In this document: in pieces, positions 15,970-25,219 of the stretch | Numbering within the stretch: position 1 is the first letter of the stretch | Layout of the letters: each line of letters begins with the position of its first letter | Assembly: GCA_949300515.1 (NCBI GenBank) | Contig: CASGEP010000002.1 | Coordinates: 1-64,000 of the forward strand | Length of the DNA stretch: 64,000 nt | Reading direction: 5' to 3' | Source of the DNA: an uncultured bacterium | GTDB taxonomy: Bacteria > Cyanobacteriota > Vampirovibrionia > Gastranaerophilales > Gastranaerophilaceae | Translations under genes and position numbers: made by a program | The notes under the pieces: model-generated | What the model saw: only the letters and a program-made list of their open reading frames with translations | What the model was told of the DNA's origin: nothing | Databases searched by the model: none

Positions 15970-16016
15970 AAAGCACAAAAGTACACAAAAATTAAACTTT
16001 TGTGCTTTAATTTTTG
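15970..16016 (+). terminator. Intrinsic terminator after the 14219-15942 pair
   Basis: A 13-base stem (AAAGCACAAAAGT at 15970-15982 with ACTTTTGTGCTTT at 15996-16008) is followed by AATTTTTG. Confidence 0.75.
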
Positions 16017-16046
16017 TGTTAGATTACTAAGTTGGAGTATAAACAC

Positions 16047-17081
16047 ATGATTGTCGTAATGGAACCAAAGGCGACCGAAAATCAGATAAACAAGGTTGTC
16101 GATTACATTCAATCCAAAGGATTAAGAGTTAATATTAACAGAGGTGAACACCTGACAGTCGTTGCAGTTCTGGGAGATAAATCAAAATTAAACCCTACAA
16201 GCATAAATGCAATTGACGGCGTGCATGAAATAAAAATTATTCAAGAACCCTATAAACTCGTTTCAAGAAGCACAAAAGAAGAAGATACAATTATCGAATT
16301 TAAAAACGGTGTTAAAATAGGCGGACTTGAAAGACCGGTTATTATGGCGGGACCCTGCAGCGTTGAAAAAGATTACAACGGTCTTTTAAAAGTGGCGCAG
16401 GCAGCAAAAGAAATGGGCTGCCAGTTTTTAAGGGGCGGAGCTTTTAAACCCAGAACCTCACCCTACGATTTTCAGGGTTTGGAAGAAAAAGGGCTTGAGT
16501 ATCTGGCACAGGCAAGAAAAGATACGGGACTTTTAGTTGTAACGGAAATTATGGACACAATGGACATTCCGCTTGTGTCTAAATACGCGGATATTCTGCA
16601 AGTCGGCGCAAGAAACATGCAAAACTTTAAAATGCTGAAGGCGCTCGGGAAAATTGACAAACCCGTCATGATTAAAAGAGGTCCCGCCGCGACAATAAGA
16701 GAATTTTTACTTGCGGCAGAGTATGTTGTATACAACGGCAACCCGAATGTTATTTTATGCGAAAGAGGCATAAAAGGCATTGATAATGACTTTACAAGAA
16801 ATACTCTTGATATTGCAGCAGTGCCGATTATAAGAAAATACTCACATCTGCCCATAATAGTAGACCCCTCTCATGGTACCGGAAAACGCTATTTAATAGA
16901 GCCGATGGGAAAAGCAGCACTTATAGCGGGCGCTCACGGTCTTATGATAGAAGTTCACCATGACCCAGATCATGCGTCCTCAGACGGTGCGCAAAGTTTG
17001 AGTATCGAGCAATTTAAAGATATTGCAAAAAGGCTTAATAAGCTTATAGGCAGAATTGACTACGATAACAAGAATATGTAG
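16047..17081 (+). CDS. aroF: DAHP synthase, AroF/AroA-beta type with N-terminal regulatory domain
   Basis: 344 aa from the ATG at 16047, chosen because GGAG lies 9 bases upstream; an in-frame TTG at 16032 is too close to that site. It condenses phosphoenolpyruvate and erythrose 4-phosphate to start aromatic amino-acid synthesis. Residues ~1-75 form the small ferredoxin-like regulatory domain of the type I-beta enzymes (MIVVMEPKATENQINKV). The barrel shows VIMAGPCSVE, LRGGAFKPRTSPYDFQGL, QVGARNMQNF, KRGPAATIREFL, LCERGI and VDPSHGTGKR, all hallmarks of the family. It stands alone between two terminators. Confidence 0.93.
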   Translation: MIVVMEPKATENQINKVVDYIQSKGLRVNINRGEHLTVVAVLGDKSKLNPTSINAIDGVHEIKIIQEPYKLVSRSTKEEDTIIEFKNGVKIGGLERPVIMAGPCSVEKDYNGLLKVAQAAKEMGCQFLRGGAFKPRTSPYDFQGLEEKGLEYLAQARKDTGLLVVTEIMDTMDIPLVSKYADILQVGARNMQNFKMLKALGKIDKPVMIKRGPAATIREFLLAAEYVVYNGNPNVILCERGIKGIDNDFTRNTLDIAAVPIIRKYSHLPIIVDPSHGTGKRYLIEPMGKAALIAGAHGLMIEVHHDPDHASSDGAQSLSIEQFKDIAKRLNKLIGRIDYDNKNM

Positions 17082-17092
17082 AAGTAAAAACA

Positions 17093-17120
17093 GGGGGTGC
17101 AATTGTGCAAACCCCCTTTT
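17093..17120 (+). terminator. Intrinsic terminator after DAHP synthase
   Basis: GGGGGT at 17093-17098 pairs with ACCCCC at 17111-17116, with an inner GCA/TGC pairing in the loop, followed by TTTTAT. Confidence 0.75.
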
Positions 17121-17133
17121 ATAAAATCTTTAT

Positions 17134-17162
17134 TTGCGTAATTTTTACCCTTGTAATAGAAT
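17134..17162 (+). promoter_or_regulatory. glyQ promoter (leaderless)
   Basis: TTGCGT (17134-17139), 17 bases, TAGAAT (17157-17162), 7 bases, ATG at 17170. No Shine-Dalgarno sequence is present. There is no room for a T-box leader, which controls glyQ in many Firmicutes. Confidence 0.65.
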
Positions 17163-17169
17163 TTAGATT

Positions 17170-18045
17170 ATGGCTTTAACATTTCAGGAACTTGCACTAA
17201 ACTTATCAAAATACTGGTCGGACAACGGCTGTATTATTCAGCAGCCCTACGACACCGAAAAGGGCGCATCCACCATGAACCCCGCCACTTTTCTAAGGTC
17301 GCTCGGACCCGAGCCATACAGTGTTGCAATGATTGAACCTTGCAGGCGCCCGACCGATGCCAGATACGGCGAAAACCCGAACCGTCTGGGGCACTACTTT
17401 CAATATCAGGTTATTTTAAAACCCTCGCCCGACAACGCTCAGGATATTTATTTAAAATCTCTTGAAGCAATCGGAATAAATTTAGAAAAACACGACGTAA
17501 GATTTGTTGAGGACAACTGGGAAAGCCCCACTCTTGGAGCAGCGGGCGTAGGCTGGGAAGTGTGGCTTGACGGGATGGAAATAACACAGTTTACTTATTT
17601 CCAACAGGTAGGCGGCTTAGAAGTCAAACCCGTTGCACTTGAAATCACATACGGTTTAGAGCGCATTGCCATGTATCTGCAAAATGTCAACTCGGTATTT
17701 GATGTTATGTGGAACAGAGAGCTTAAATACGGCGATATTTATCTGCAAAATGAAATAGAGCAGTCTAAATACAATTTTGAATACTCAAACCCCGAAAGGC
17801 TTTTTAAAATGTTTGATTTATGCGAAGCGGAAGCTTTTTCCTGCCTTGAGGCGCAAATCGTACTGCCTGCATATGACTGGGTCTTGAAGTGTTCTCATAC
17901 TTTCAATTTACTTGATGCCAGAGGCGTTATATCAAAAGATGAGAGAGTAAACTACATAAACAGAGTAAGAACAATGGCGGCGGAAGTTGCCAAATTATAT
18001 GTAAAACAAAGGGAGAGCCTTGGTTTTCCTTTACTTAAAAAGTAG
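17170..18045 (+). CDS. glyQ: Glycyl-tRNA synthetase alpha subunit
   Basis: 291 aa, normal for GlyQ, the catalytic subunit of the bacterial alpha2-beta2 enzyme that charges tRNA-Gly. Signature stretches are present: [62 protein letters not shown] and [14 protein letters not shown]. The beta subunit gene glyS is not adjacent, unlike the common glyQS order; permease genes follow instead. The start fits the leaderless promoter 7 bases upstream. Confidence 0.95.
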   Translation: MALTFQELALNLSKYWSDNGCIIQQPYDTEKGASTMNPATFLRSLGPEPYSVAMIEPCRRPTDARYGENPNRLGHYFQYQVILKPSPDNAQDIYLKSLEAIGINLEKHDVRFVEDNWESPTLGAAGVGWEVWLDGMEITQFTYFQQVGGLEVKPVALEITYGLERIAMYLQNVNSVFDVMWNRELKYGDIYLQNEIEQSKYNFEYSNPERLFKMFDLCEAEAFSCLEAQIVLPAYDWVLKCSHTFNLLDARGVISKDERVNYINRVRTMAAEVAKLYVKQRESLGFPLLKK

Positions 18046-18066
18046 ATAGGAAAAAATCATTTAAAG

Positions 18067-19632
18067 ATGAAAGAAATTAACAACAACTTGCACAGGGAGT
18101 GCGAAGAAAAGCTTGAAGTCGGAGCAGTCGGCAGATTTGTAAGAAATTTATTTAAAACCAAAAACCCTGATGAAATGATCGAAAGTGCAAATAAGGGCGG
18201 TCTTGAAAAAACGCTCGGCGCTTTTGATTTAATAGTTTTAGGGGTCGGAGCGATAATAGGTTCAGGTATTTTTACCGTCGTAGGAATAGCCGCGGCAGGG
18301 TCGCCCGAAAGTGCGGGCGCAGGTCCGGCGCTTGTTGTGTCAATGGTTCTGGCATCATTAGCATGCGTGTTTTCGGCTATGTGCTACAGTGAATTTGCCT
18401 CAATGATTCCCGTTGCAGGCTCTGCATATTTATACACCTATGCCACAATGGGCGAGTTTTTAGCCTGGATTGTCGGCTGGGTGCTGATTTTAGAATATTT
18501 AGTCGGCTACATAGCCGTTGCAAACGCCTGGAGCGGCTATTTGATACAGTTTTTAAAGGGTTTTCCCTTTTTGCCGCAATGGTTAACAAATCCGCCCGTA
18601 TGGCTTGTTAACGACTATTCAAGCGCGCTTGATGCACTTACAAAACAGGGGCTGGACCCTGCAGGGGTAATTCCGCATATAGCAGGAATTCCGATTGCTT
18701 TTAATTTGCCCGCGCTTTTAATTACAATACTTATGACTGCAATATTGATTAAAGGAATTAAAGAATCAACTAATATGGCGGGGCTTATGGTAGTGATTAA
18801 GCTTGCCGTAATTGCCCTTTTTATAATAACGGGCGCGTTTTATGTAAAACCCGAAAACTGGGTGCCCTTTGCGCCAAACGGTTTTGAAGGTATTTTTATG
18901 GGTGCTTTTATAATATTCTTTGCCTACATAGGCTTTGATGCCATAGCAACGGCGGCAGAGGAAACAAAAAATCCGCAAAAGAACCTTCCCATAGGCATTA
19001 TAGGCTCGCTTGCCGTTTGTACCATTACATATGTTTTAGTGGCATTTGTACTTACAGGCATGGTTCCGATAAATCAAATTGATGCACACGCTCCCATTGC
19101 CCATGCTATGCGCCTTGCAGGACAGGACTGGGCAGCGGGATTGATTTCTCTTGGCGCGCTTACCGGTTTAACATCGGTTTTATTGGTTCTAATGCTCGCG
19201 GGTACAAGGATTTTATTTGCAATGAGCCGCGATAACTATTTGCCATCAATATTAAAAACCGTTCACAAAAAATATAAAACACCGCACGTCATAACGATTA
19301 TGACAGCTATCATATGCATTTTCGGCTCACTGTTTTTAAATATTTCAACAGCGGCGGAACTTTGCAACTTCGGCACATTTACATCATTTATAATTGTGTG
19401 TGTTGCGGTGCTGATTTTAAGAAAAACAGACCCGAACAGAAAAAGACCCTTCAGAGTGCCTTTTTCACCGTTATTTCCCATGCTTGGAATTATATGTTGC
19501 GGCGGACTTATGATTTATTCAATGCAATTTTTAACCACATCAAGGTTCCTTTTCCCGCTGTGGCTCATAATAGGGGTGATAATCTACCTTACATACGGGT
19601 ATAAAAAGCAGAGAAAAACAGAAAAACAATGA
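18067..19632 (+). CDS. APC-family amino-acid permease (first of tandem pair)
   Basis: 521 aa with about 12-14 membrane helices, of the cationic amino-acid transporter type within the APC superfamily. The first helix carries LGAFDLIVLGVGAIIGSGIFTVVG, the conserved broken-helix substrate site of APC carriers. Later hallmarks are SALCYSEFA-like (FSAMCYSEFASMIPVAGSAYLYTYATMGE), FFAYIGFDAIATAAEETKNPQKNLPIGI and LRKTDPNRKRPFRVPFSPLFP. It imports amino acids by proton or sodium coupling in relatives; the substrate cannot be told here. A second copy follows with a 4-base overlap. Confidence 0.9.
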   Translation: MKEINNNLHRECEEKLEVGAVGRFVRNLFKTKNPDEMIESANKGGLEKTLGAFDLIVLGVGAIIGSGIFTVVGIAAAGSPESAGAGPALVVSMVLASLACVFSAMCYSEFASMIPVAGSAYLYTYATMGEFLAWIVGWVLILEYLVGYIAVANAWSGYLIQFLKGFPFLPQWLTNPPVWLVNDYSSALDALTKQGLDPAGVIPHIAGIPIAFNLPALLITILMTAILIKGIKESTNMAGLMVVIKLAVIALFIITGAFYVKPENWVPFAPNGFEGIFMGAFIIFFAYIGFDAIATAAEETKNPQKNLPIGIIGSLAVCTITYVLVAFVLTGMVPINQIDAHAPIAHAMRLAGQDWAAGLISLGALTGLTSVLLVLMLAGTRILFAMSRDNYLPSILKTVHKKYKTPHVITIMTAIICIFGSLFLNISTAAELCNFGTFTSFIIVCVAVLILRKTDPNRKRPFRVPFSPLFPMLGIICCGGLMIYSMQFLTTSRFLFPLWLIIGVIIYLTYGYKKQRKTEKQ

Positions 19633-21170
19633 AGAATATATTAAATACACAACAGCTGAGAAGTTTTATATCAAATTTACTTGAGAAAAAGTCAATTGAC
19701 GAGGTAGTTGAAACTGCCAAAAAATCCGAACTTAAAAAAACTCTCGGGGCTTTTGATCTTATAATTCTCGGTATCGGCGCAGTTGTAGGTACGGGGATTT
19801 TTACAATCGTCGGCAGTGCGATAGTGGGCGGTCCCGAGGGAGCGGGTGCAGGTCCTGCCATTATACTTTCAATGGTATTAGCCGCAATTGCGAGTATTTT
19901 CTCGGCGCTTTGCTACTCTGAAATTGCCGCGATGATACCTATCGCAGGCTCTGCCTACACTTACACCTACGTTACAATGGGCGAGTTTATGGCATGGCTT
20001 GTAGGCTGGATTTTAATGCTTGAATACGCTATAGGCAACATAACGATTGCAAGCGCATGGAGCGGATATTTTGCACAGTTTTTAAAGGGTTTTAAACATG
20101 TTTTACCCGATTTTATAACGACTTTTCCAATCTGGCTGAGAAACGATTATCGCTCGATTAGTATAATGTGCGACAAATACGGTTTTGATGTCCATGATAA
20201 AGTTCCCTTTTTATTTGATAAAATACCTTTTGCCATAAACCTTCCCGCTATTTTTATCGTAGTGTTGCTGACTTTAATACTTGTAAAAGGCGTCAGGGAA
20301 TCTACGCGCTTTGCAGGGGTTATGGTTGCGATAAATCTTTTTATAATTTCGACTTTTATTGTTGTCGGTGCAAACTATGTGCAGCCCGAAAACTGGACAC
20401 CCTTTATGCCAAACGGCTTTTCGGGGGTTGTAATGGGCGCATTTTTGATTTTCTTTGCCTACATTGGTTTTGATGCCATATCAACAACGGCAGAGGAAAC
20501 AAAAAATCCGCAAAAAGATATTCCTATAGGGATTTTGGGCACACTGTGCATTTGTACCGTTTTATACATAGGTGTAGCGCTTGTACTTACGGGTATGGTT
20601 CCCTACAAGTTTATCGACATACAGGCGCCCATCGCTCATGCCATGCACCATGTGGGTAAAGACTGGTTTGCGGGCTTTATCTCGGCAGGCGCAATTGCGG
20701 GATTGACATCCGTCTTGCTTGTATACCAGCTTGGTACGGTAAGAATACTCTACGCTATGAGCCGTGATAAATTTTTGCCCAGAAACTTAAGGGTCGTAAA
20801 CAGAAAAACAAGAGTGCCCAACCTTTTAACCTGGGTTTGCGGACTTGTGGTTATTATAGGCTCTTTGTTTATGGATTTAAACATATCGGCAGAGCTTTGT
20901 AACTTCGGTACATTTACATCTTTTATCATAATCTGCATTATAGTTTTAATTTTAAGAAAAACCGATCCCGACAGAAAAAGACCCTTCAAGGTACCTTTTG
21001 TACCCCTGTTTCCGATTTTAGGCATACTCTTTTGCGGCGGACTGATTATTTTTTCACTCAAAACCCTTAAAACTTCATCGGTTTTATTCCCAATCTGGAT
21101 AATAATCGGCGTTATGATATACTTTACCTACGGGTACCGCGCACACAGAAATAAAAATCAAAAAAGATAA
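19629..21170 (+). CDS. APC-family amino-acid permease (second of tandem pair)
   Basis: 513 aa, clearly a paralogue of the preceding permease over its full length: the same GAFDLIILGIGAVVGTGIF first helix, FFAYIGFDAISTTAEETKNPQKDIPIGI and RKTDPDRKRPFKVPFVPLFP. The ATG overlaps the upstream TGA. The central loop differs (LPDFITTFPIWLRNDYRSISIMC...), which suggests divergence of specificity after a tandem duplication. A strong terminator follows at 21173. Confidence 0.9.
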   Translation: MKNILNTQQLRSFISNLLEKKSIDEVVETAKKSELKKTLGAFDLIILGIGAVVGTGIFTIVGSAIVGGPEGAGAGPAIILSMVLAAIASIFSALCYSEIAAMIPIAGSAYTYTYVTMGEFMAWLVGWILMLEYAIGNITIASAWSGYFAQFLKGFKHVLPDFITTFPIWLRNDYRSISIMCDKYGFDVHDKVPFLFDKIPFAINLPAIFIVVLLTLILVKGVRESTRFAGVMVAINLFIISTFIVVGANYVQPENWTPFMPNGFSGVVMGAFLIFFAYIGFDAISTTAEETKNPQKDIPIGILGTLCICTVLYIGVALVLTGMVPYKFIDIQAPIAHAMHHVGKDWFAGFISAGAIAGLTSVLLVYQLGTVRILYAMSRDKFLPRNLRVVNRKTRVPNLLTWVCGLVVIIGSLFMDLNISAELCNFGTFTSFIIICIIVLILRKTDPDRKRPFKVPFVPLFPILGILFCGGLIIFSLKTLKTSSVLFPIWIIIGVMIYFTYGYRAHRNKNQKR

Positions 21171-21172
21171 TA

Positions 21173-21199
21173 AAAACTCCCTTTTTTGAGGGAGTTTTG
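21173..21199. terminator. Terminator between convergent permease and HD-GYP genes
   Basis: AAAACTCCC (21173-21181) pairs with GGGAGTTTT (21190-21198). A-rich and T-rich flanks on either side mean it could serve both converging transcripts. Confidence 0.75.
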
Positions 21200-21226
21200 T
21201 CTAACATGTTGACTTATGCTATAAAC

Positions 21227-22510
21227 TTATGATTTTAATTTTATCAGCGCTTCAATAACTGCAGGATCCCACTTGGAGCCGCTTTCGCTTTTTAATACTT
21301 CAAGCGCTTCTTCGTTGCTCAGAGCCTTTCTCTGTACCCTGTCCTCTCTTAGAGCACAGTAAGCATCGGCAACGGCAATTATTCTTGAACCGAAAGGAAT
21401 AGAGTGTCCGTTTAGCCCTTCGGGCGTGCCTTCACCGTCCCAGCGTTCACGCTGATAGTGAATATAGGGTACAACTTCCGACATAAAGTTTATATTCATA
21501 AGAAGGCTTACGCCGGCATTGGGATGGTCTTGCAGCTTTTCCCACTCTTCTTTTGTAAGTTTTCCTTTCTTTGAGAACAACTCGTCACTCAGGGTGATTT
21601 TGCCGATATTTTGCAAGAGTCCCGCATAATATATCAAATCTGTTGTTTTTTCATTTAATTCAAGGTAATGACATATCTCACGCGACAACTCGGCTGTTCT
21701 TCTTGAGTGATTATTTTCATATTTTCCTTTGCAATCAACCGCGTAGGCAAGTTTTTCGACAAATGCCTGCTGCTGGTCGCCAAGGTCGCCGATTATTGCG
21801 GTAAGCTGGGCGCGAAGATTTTGAAGTTCGCTTGTTGAGACAACTTTTTGCACAACAAGTTTATTTACTTCATCGATTAACTTCTGCAGCCCCAGAGAGG
21901 TTACAAAAAGTCCCGCAGTGATTTTTATAAGCTGTGCAAACTGCTCCTCAAGCGGTCTTTGGATACTTCTTGCAACTTCAATTGTACCTATGCACTCAAA
22001 GTTATTCTTCATCGGAAAAACGCTTATCTGCTTTTCATTGCGCTCAAAAACTATATCTTTTTCTTCCTTATGGCAGTTAAGAATATAATCTTCGACTTGT
22101 GAGTCAATATTTCCTTCACTGCTTCCGCGAAGACTCAAAGGTTCGCTTTTTGTACAAAGGTAAATATTGCACTCGTCGAGCGAGAGCATAAGCTTAATTG
22201 TTTCTGCTATAGAATTATAAATTACATAATCCTCGTCATTTTTAAAACCTAAAAGCGTCAGTGTTTTGCCTATGGAATAAATCGAAACAAGTTCCTTTAG
22301 CTGTTCTTTTAAACTTTCGTTTTTATCCCTCACCTTATCGCCGATTTTGTGTGCAAGTTCCGGATTAATCAAATGTTCGGTTAGAAAATCGCCGAGGTTT
22401 AGTGCGAAAATCTCCTCCAGAGGGTCGTCATCGAGAAGATTTATCGAGCGCGAGTATATAGAAACACCTGACTCTTTGGCTTCACTATCACGATTTGTAA
22501 AGTTTTCCAT
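21227..22510 (-). CDS. GAF plus degenerate HD-GYP domain protein
   Basis: 427 aa. Residues ~75-210 resemble a GAF-type sensor domain. Residues ~245-425 are an HD-GYP domain, a family that normally hydrolyses cyclic di-GMP with a two- or three-metal centre. H268, H329 and D382 are kept, but the defining His-Asp pair is Gln300-Asn301 (LLQNIGKI instead of LLHDIGKI), the usual HH-E-R-W is HYQRERW (351-357) and the GYP triplet is GTP (361-363). It is therefore probably catalytically dead and may bind ligand or partner proteins. AGGA precedes the start at 22510. No GGDEF partner is nearby. Confidence 0.85.
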   Translation of the reverse strand: MENFTNRDSEAKESGVSIYSRSINLLDDDPLEEIFALNLGDFLTEHLINPELAHKIGDKVRDKNESLKEQLKELVSIYSIGKTLTLLGFKNDEDYVIYNSIAETIKLMLSLDECNIYLCTKSEPLSLRGSSEGNIDSQVEDYILNCHKEEKDIVFERNEKQISVFPMKNNFECIGTIEVARSIQRPLEEQFAQLIKITAGLFVTSLGLQKLIDEVNKLVVQKVVSTSELQNLRAQLTAIIGDLGDQQQAFVEKLAYAVDCKGKYENNHSRRTAELSREICHYLELNEKTTDLIYYAGLLQNIGKITLSDELFSKKGKLTKEEWEKLQDHPNAGVSLLMNINFMSEVVPYIHYQRERWDGEGTPEGLNGHSIPFGSRIIAVADAYCALREDRVQRKALSNEEALEVLKSESGSKWDPAVIEALIKLKS

Positions 22511-22593
22511 ATAAAATTCCTATGCGTATTTGTTTTGTATTTATACTATCGGCACATTTTTTAAAAACTTTTGCCATTTTTAAAAAATCTATA

Positions 22594-22621
22594 CTAAAGT
22601 TTACATAAAGATATACTTTAG
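22594..22621. promoter_or_regulatory. Inverted repeat upstream of metX
   Basis: CTAAAGT (22594-22600) and ACTTTAG (22615-22621) form a perfect 7-base inverted repeat flanking a TATACT-like box (22612-22617). It sits ~25 bases before the metX ATG and could be an operator. No SAM riboswitch is visible in this short gap. Confidence 0.35.
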
Positions 22622-22644
22622 TTGATGTGATAAAATTCAAATGT

Positions 22645-23742
22645 ATGGAAGATAAAGTTATTGTTGAAACAAAGTATTATAAAATCGACAAACCCGTTGA
22701 ACTTGAGTGCAAAAGAGAGCTAAGAGGCATACAGGTTGCATACGAAACATACGGAACACTAAACGAACAGGGCGACAATGCTATATTAATTCTGCACGCG
22801 CTCACGGCGGATGCGCATGCCGCGCACTACAACTCGCCTGAGGATAAAAAACCCGGCTGGTGGGATACAATGATTGGCGACGGCAAAGCTTTTGATACCA
22901 AAAGATTTTTTGTTATATGCTCAAATGTGCTTGGCGGCTGCAAAGGCACGACAGGTCCAAGCTCCATAAACCCGCAGACAGGAAGGGAATATGCCCTTGA
23001 TTTTCCGGTTATAACCGTAAATGACATGGTAAAGGTGCAAAAAGAACTTATTGACCATCTCGGAGTTAAAAAGTTAATCGTTGTCGGCGGTTCAATGGGC
23101 GGCATGCAGGCTCTGGAGTGGAGCATTGAACATCCCGATATGGTAAAATCAACAATCATCATCGCCTGCACCCCGAGGCTTACCGCCCAGGGTATAGCAT
23201 TTAACGCAGTCGGCAGAAACGCAATAATATCGGATAAAAACTTTAATAACGGCAACTATTACCACGGCGAACACCCCGAGCGCGGCTTAAGCATAGCGCG
23301 CATGATAGGACACATAACATATCTTTGCGAAGAAGCAATGCACAACAAATTCGGCAGAGATTTTAAAGACAAACCTTCTTTTGACTTTGGCGTCGATTTT
23401 CAGGTAGAGAGCTATCTTGAACATCAGGGAAGAATTTTTGTAGACAGGTTTGATGCCAACAGTTACCTCTACATTACAAAAGCCGTCGATTATTATGACC
23501 CCGCAAGGAAGTACGGAAGCCTTGAAAACGCACTTAAGGACACAAAATCAAGGTTTTTAATAATTTCTTTTTCTTCCGACTGGCTTTTTTCTACCGAGCA
23601 GGCAAAAATTATGGCTGATGCGCTTATTCACATAAATAAAGAAGTGTCTTTTGTGGAATTAAAGAGCAACTGCGGACATGATGCCTTTTTAATAGAGTGG
23701 GAAAAGCAAACAAAAATAATAGAGAGCTTTTTGAAGGGGTAA
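22645..23742 (+). CDS. metX: Homoserine O-acetyltransferase
   Basis: 365 aa from the ATG at 22645 (a GTG at 22627 is possible). An alpha/beta-hydrolase-fold enzyme that makes O-acyl-homoserine for methionine synthesis. Seen: LILHALTADAHAAH (oxyanion region), GWWDTMIGDGKAFDT, SNVLGGCKGTTGPSSINP, the nucleophile elbow VVGGSMGGMQALEW, and near the C-terminus SSDWLF (Asp) and NCGHDAFLIE (His). Acetyl versus succinyl preference cannot be fixed by eye. metW follows after one base, the usual metX-metW pair. It connects to lysC, which supplies the upstream pathway. Confidence 0.92.
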   Translation: MEDKVIVETKYYKIDKPVELECKRELRGIQVAYETYGTLNEQGDNAILILHALTADAHAAHYNSPEDKKPGWWDTMIGDGKAFDTKRFFVICSNVLGGCKGTTGPSSINPQTGREYALDFPVITVNDMVKVQKELIDHLGVKKLIVVGGSMGGMQALEWSIEHPDMVKSTIIIACTPRLTAQGIAFNAVGRNAIISDKNFNNGNYYHGEHPERGLSIARMIGHITYLCEEAMHNKFGRDFKDKPSFDFGVDFQVESYLEHQGRIFVDRFDANSYLYITKAVDYYDPARKYGSLENALKDTKSRFLIISFSSDWLFSTEQAKIMADALIHINKEVSFVELKSNCGHDAFLIEWEKQTKIIESFLKG

Positions 23743-23743
23743 A

Positions 23744-24334
23744 ATGCTGAATTACAACGTAATTACAAAACTTGTAAAAGAAAATTCCAAAATACTGGAT
23801 TTGGGCTGCGGAAACGGTACTTTGTTTAAAATGCTTGTAGACAAGAAGCACGCAAAAGGGGTCGGGGTTGAGATAGATGAAAATTGCGTCATAGAGTCGC
23901 TCAAAAAGGGGCTGAGCGTTATTCAGGGCGACCTTGACGAAGGCTTAAAACAATTTCCCGACAAAAGCTTTGACTATGCGATTTTAAATCAAACGCTGCA
24001 ATCTACGAATAACCCGGAATATGTAATTGAGGAAATGTTAAGAGTTTCAAACCGCTCTATCGTGAGCTTTCCAAACTTTGCCTACTGGAAAGTAAGATTT
24101 TATCTTTTTTTTAAAGGCAAAATGCCGAAAAGTAGAGCACTTCCGTATGAATGGCATAACACACCGAATATTCACCTGCTCACGGTAAATGACTTTTTTG
24201 AATTTTGCAAAAAAAGAAATATAAAAATTGAAGAATCGGTGTACCTGACAAGAAAAAAAGCAAGAAGCGGAATATTAATAAGGACAATTACAAACTTTTT
24301 TACGGAAGAAGCCGTATTTGTAATATCAAAATAA
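23744..24334 (+). CDS. metW: MetW-like methyltransferase-fold protein
   Basis: 196 aa, typical MetW length. The SAM-binding motif I is ILDLGCGNGTLF near residues 18-29, followed by GVGVEIDENCV (motif II acidic residue) and FDYAILNQTLQSTNNPEYVIEEMLRV. The MetW-type segment FPNFAYWKVRFYLFFKGKMPKS is clear. In several bacteria MetW is needed together with MetX for homoserine acylation, and it abuts metX here. It ends before a palindromic terminator shared with tpiA. Confidence 0.92.
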   Translation: MLNYNVITKLVKENSKILDLGCGNGTLFKMLVDKKHAKGVGVEIDENCVIESLKKGLSVIQGDLDEGLKQFPDKSFDYAILNQTLQSTNNPEYVIEEMLRVSNRSIVSFPNFAYWKVRFYLFFKGKMPKSRALPYEWHNTPNIHLLTVNDFFEFCKKRNIKIEESVYLTRKKARSGILIRTITNFFTEEAVFVISK

Positions 24335-24340
24335 ATTAAT

Positions 24341-24368
24341 GCCCCTCTTAATTAAGAGGGGCAAATAA
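24341..24368. terminator. Bidirectional terminator between metW and tpiA
   Basis: A perfect palindrome with arms GCCCCTCTTAA/TTAAGAGGGGC at 24341-24362 lies between two convergent genes, with AT-rich flanks on each side. Confidence 0.75.
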
Positions 24369-24381
24369 AATTTTCCGTGCG

Positions 24382-25161
24382 TTATTTCATTGCACCTTTA
24401 ATAATTTCTACAAAGCTGTCAACCTTTAGGCTTGCACCGCCAACCAAAGCGCCGTCGATGTCAGATTGAGCCATTTGTTCTTTTATTGTTTCCGGTTTTA
24501 CGGAGCCGCCGTACAAAATTCTGACTTTTTCGGCATTATCCTTGCCAGCAATTTGGGCAATTGTTGTTCTGATAACTTTAATTACTCTGTTAGCTTCGGC
24601 ACTGTCACAAGTTTTACCCGTACCGATTGCCCAGATAGGTTCGTATGCAATAACAACATTGGCAACATCGGACGGTTTAACGTTTTCAAGCGCTTTTACG
24701 ATTTGAGAAGCAATATGAGAATCCGTAACGCCAAGTTCGCGCTGCTCAAGGGTTTCACCGCAGCAGATGATAGGCGTTAAACCTGCTTCAATAATTGCAA
24801 TTGCTTTCTTGTTAATCATTTCATCCGTTTCAGAGAATATTTGACGGCGCTCGGAGTGTCCGATTATAACAAATTTAGTATCAAAGTCTTTCAGCATATC
24901 AATTGAAACTTCGCCGGTAAATGCGCCTTTTGCTTCATAGTAGCAGTTTTGAGCCGCAAGTTGAATTCTTCCGCAGCCGCAGTTGCAGATATTTTTTGAA
25001 ACAACATCAAGAGAAGTAAAAACAGGCGCAACAACAACCTCGGGCAGTAAATCTTTGTCGATGGATTTTATTGCGTCTCTTATTCCGCAAACAAGTTCTT
25101 CGCTTTGCGCACGGTTATTGTGCATTTTCCAGTTGCCCGCAATAATTGGTCTTCTGCTCAT
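24382..25161 (-). CDS. tpiA: Triosephosphate isomerase
   Basis: 259 aa, normal. It interconverts dihydroxyacetone phosphate and glyceraldehyde 3-phosphate. Seen: PIIAGNWKMHNN at the N-terminus (catalytic Lys), FVIIGHSERRQ (catalytic His), VVIAYEPIWAIGTGKT (catalytic Glu and mobile loop) and ILYGGSVKPE plus GALVGGASL for phosphate binding. AAGGAG precedes the ATG. It is a single-gene unit convergent with metW. Confidence 0.96.
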   Translation of the reverse strand: MSRRPIIAGNWKMHNNRAQSEELVCGIRDAIKSIDKDLLPEVVVAPVFTSLDVVSKNICNCGCGRIQLAAQNCYYEAKGAFTGEVSIDMLKDFDTKFVIIGHSERRQIFSETDEMINKKAIAIIEAGLTPIICCGETLEQRELGVTDSHIASQIVKALENVKPSDVANVVIAYEPIWAIGTGKTCDSAEANRVIKVIRTTIAQIAGKDNAEKVRILYGGSVKPETIKEQMAQSDIDGALVGGASLKVDSFVEIIKGAMK

Positions 25162-25219
25162 TTTATTAACTCCTTAAAATTCATAATTACAAAACGATAA
25201 TAGCACAAAAAGAATATAA

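Noticed and set aside
17120-17170. T-box leader before glyQ
   Set aside because: The promoter ends 7 bases before the ATG; no structured leader can exist.
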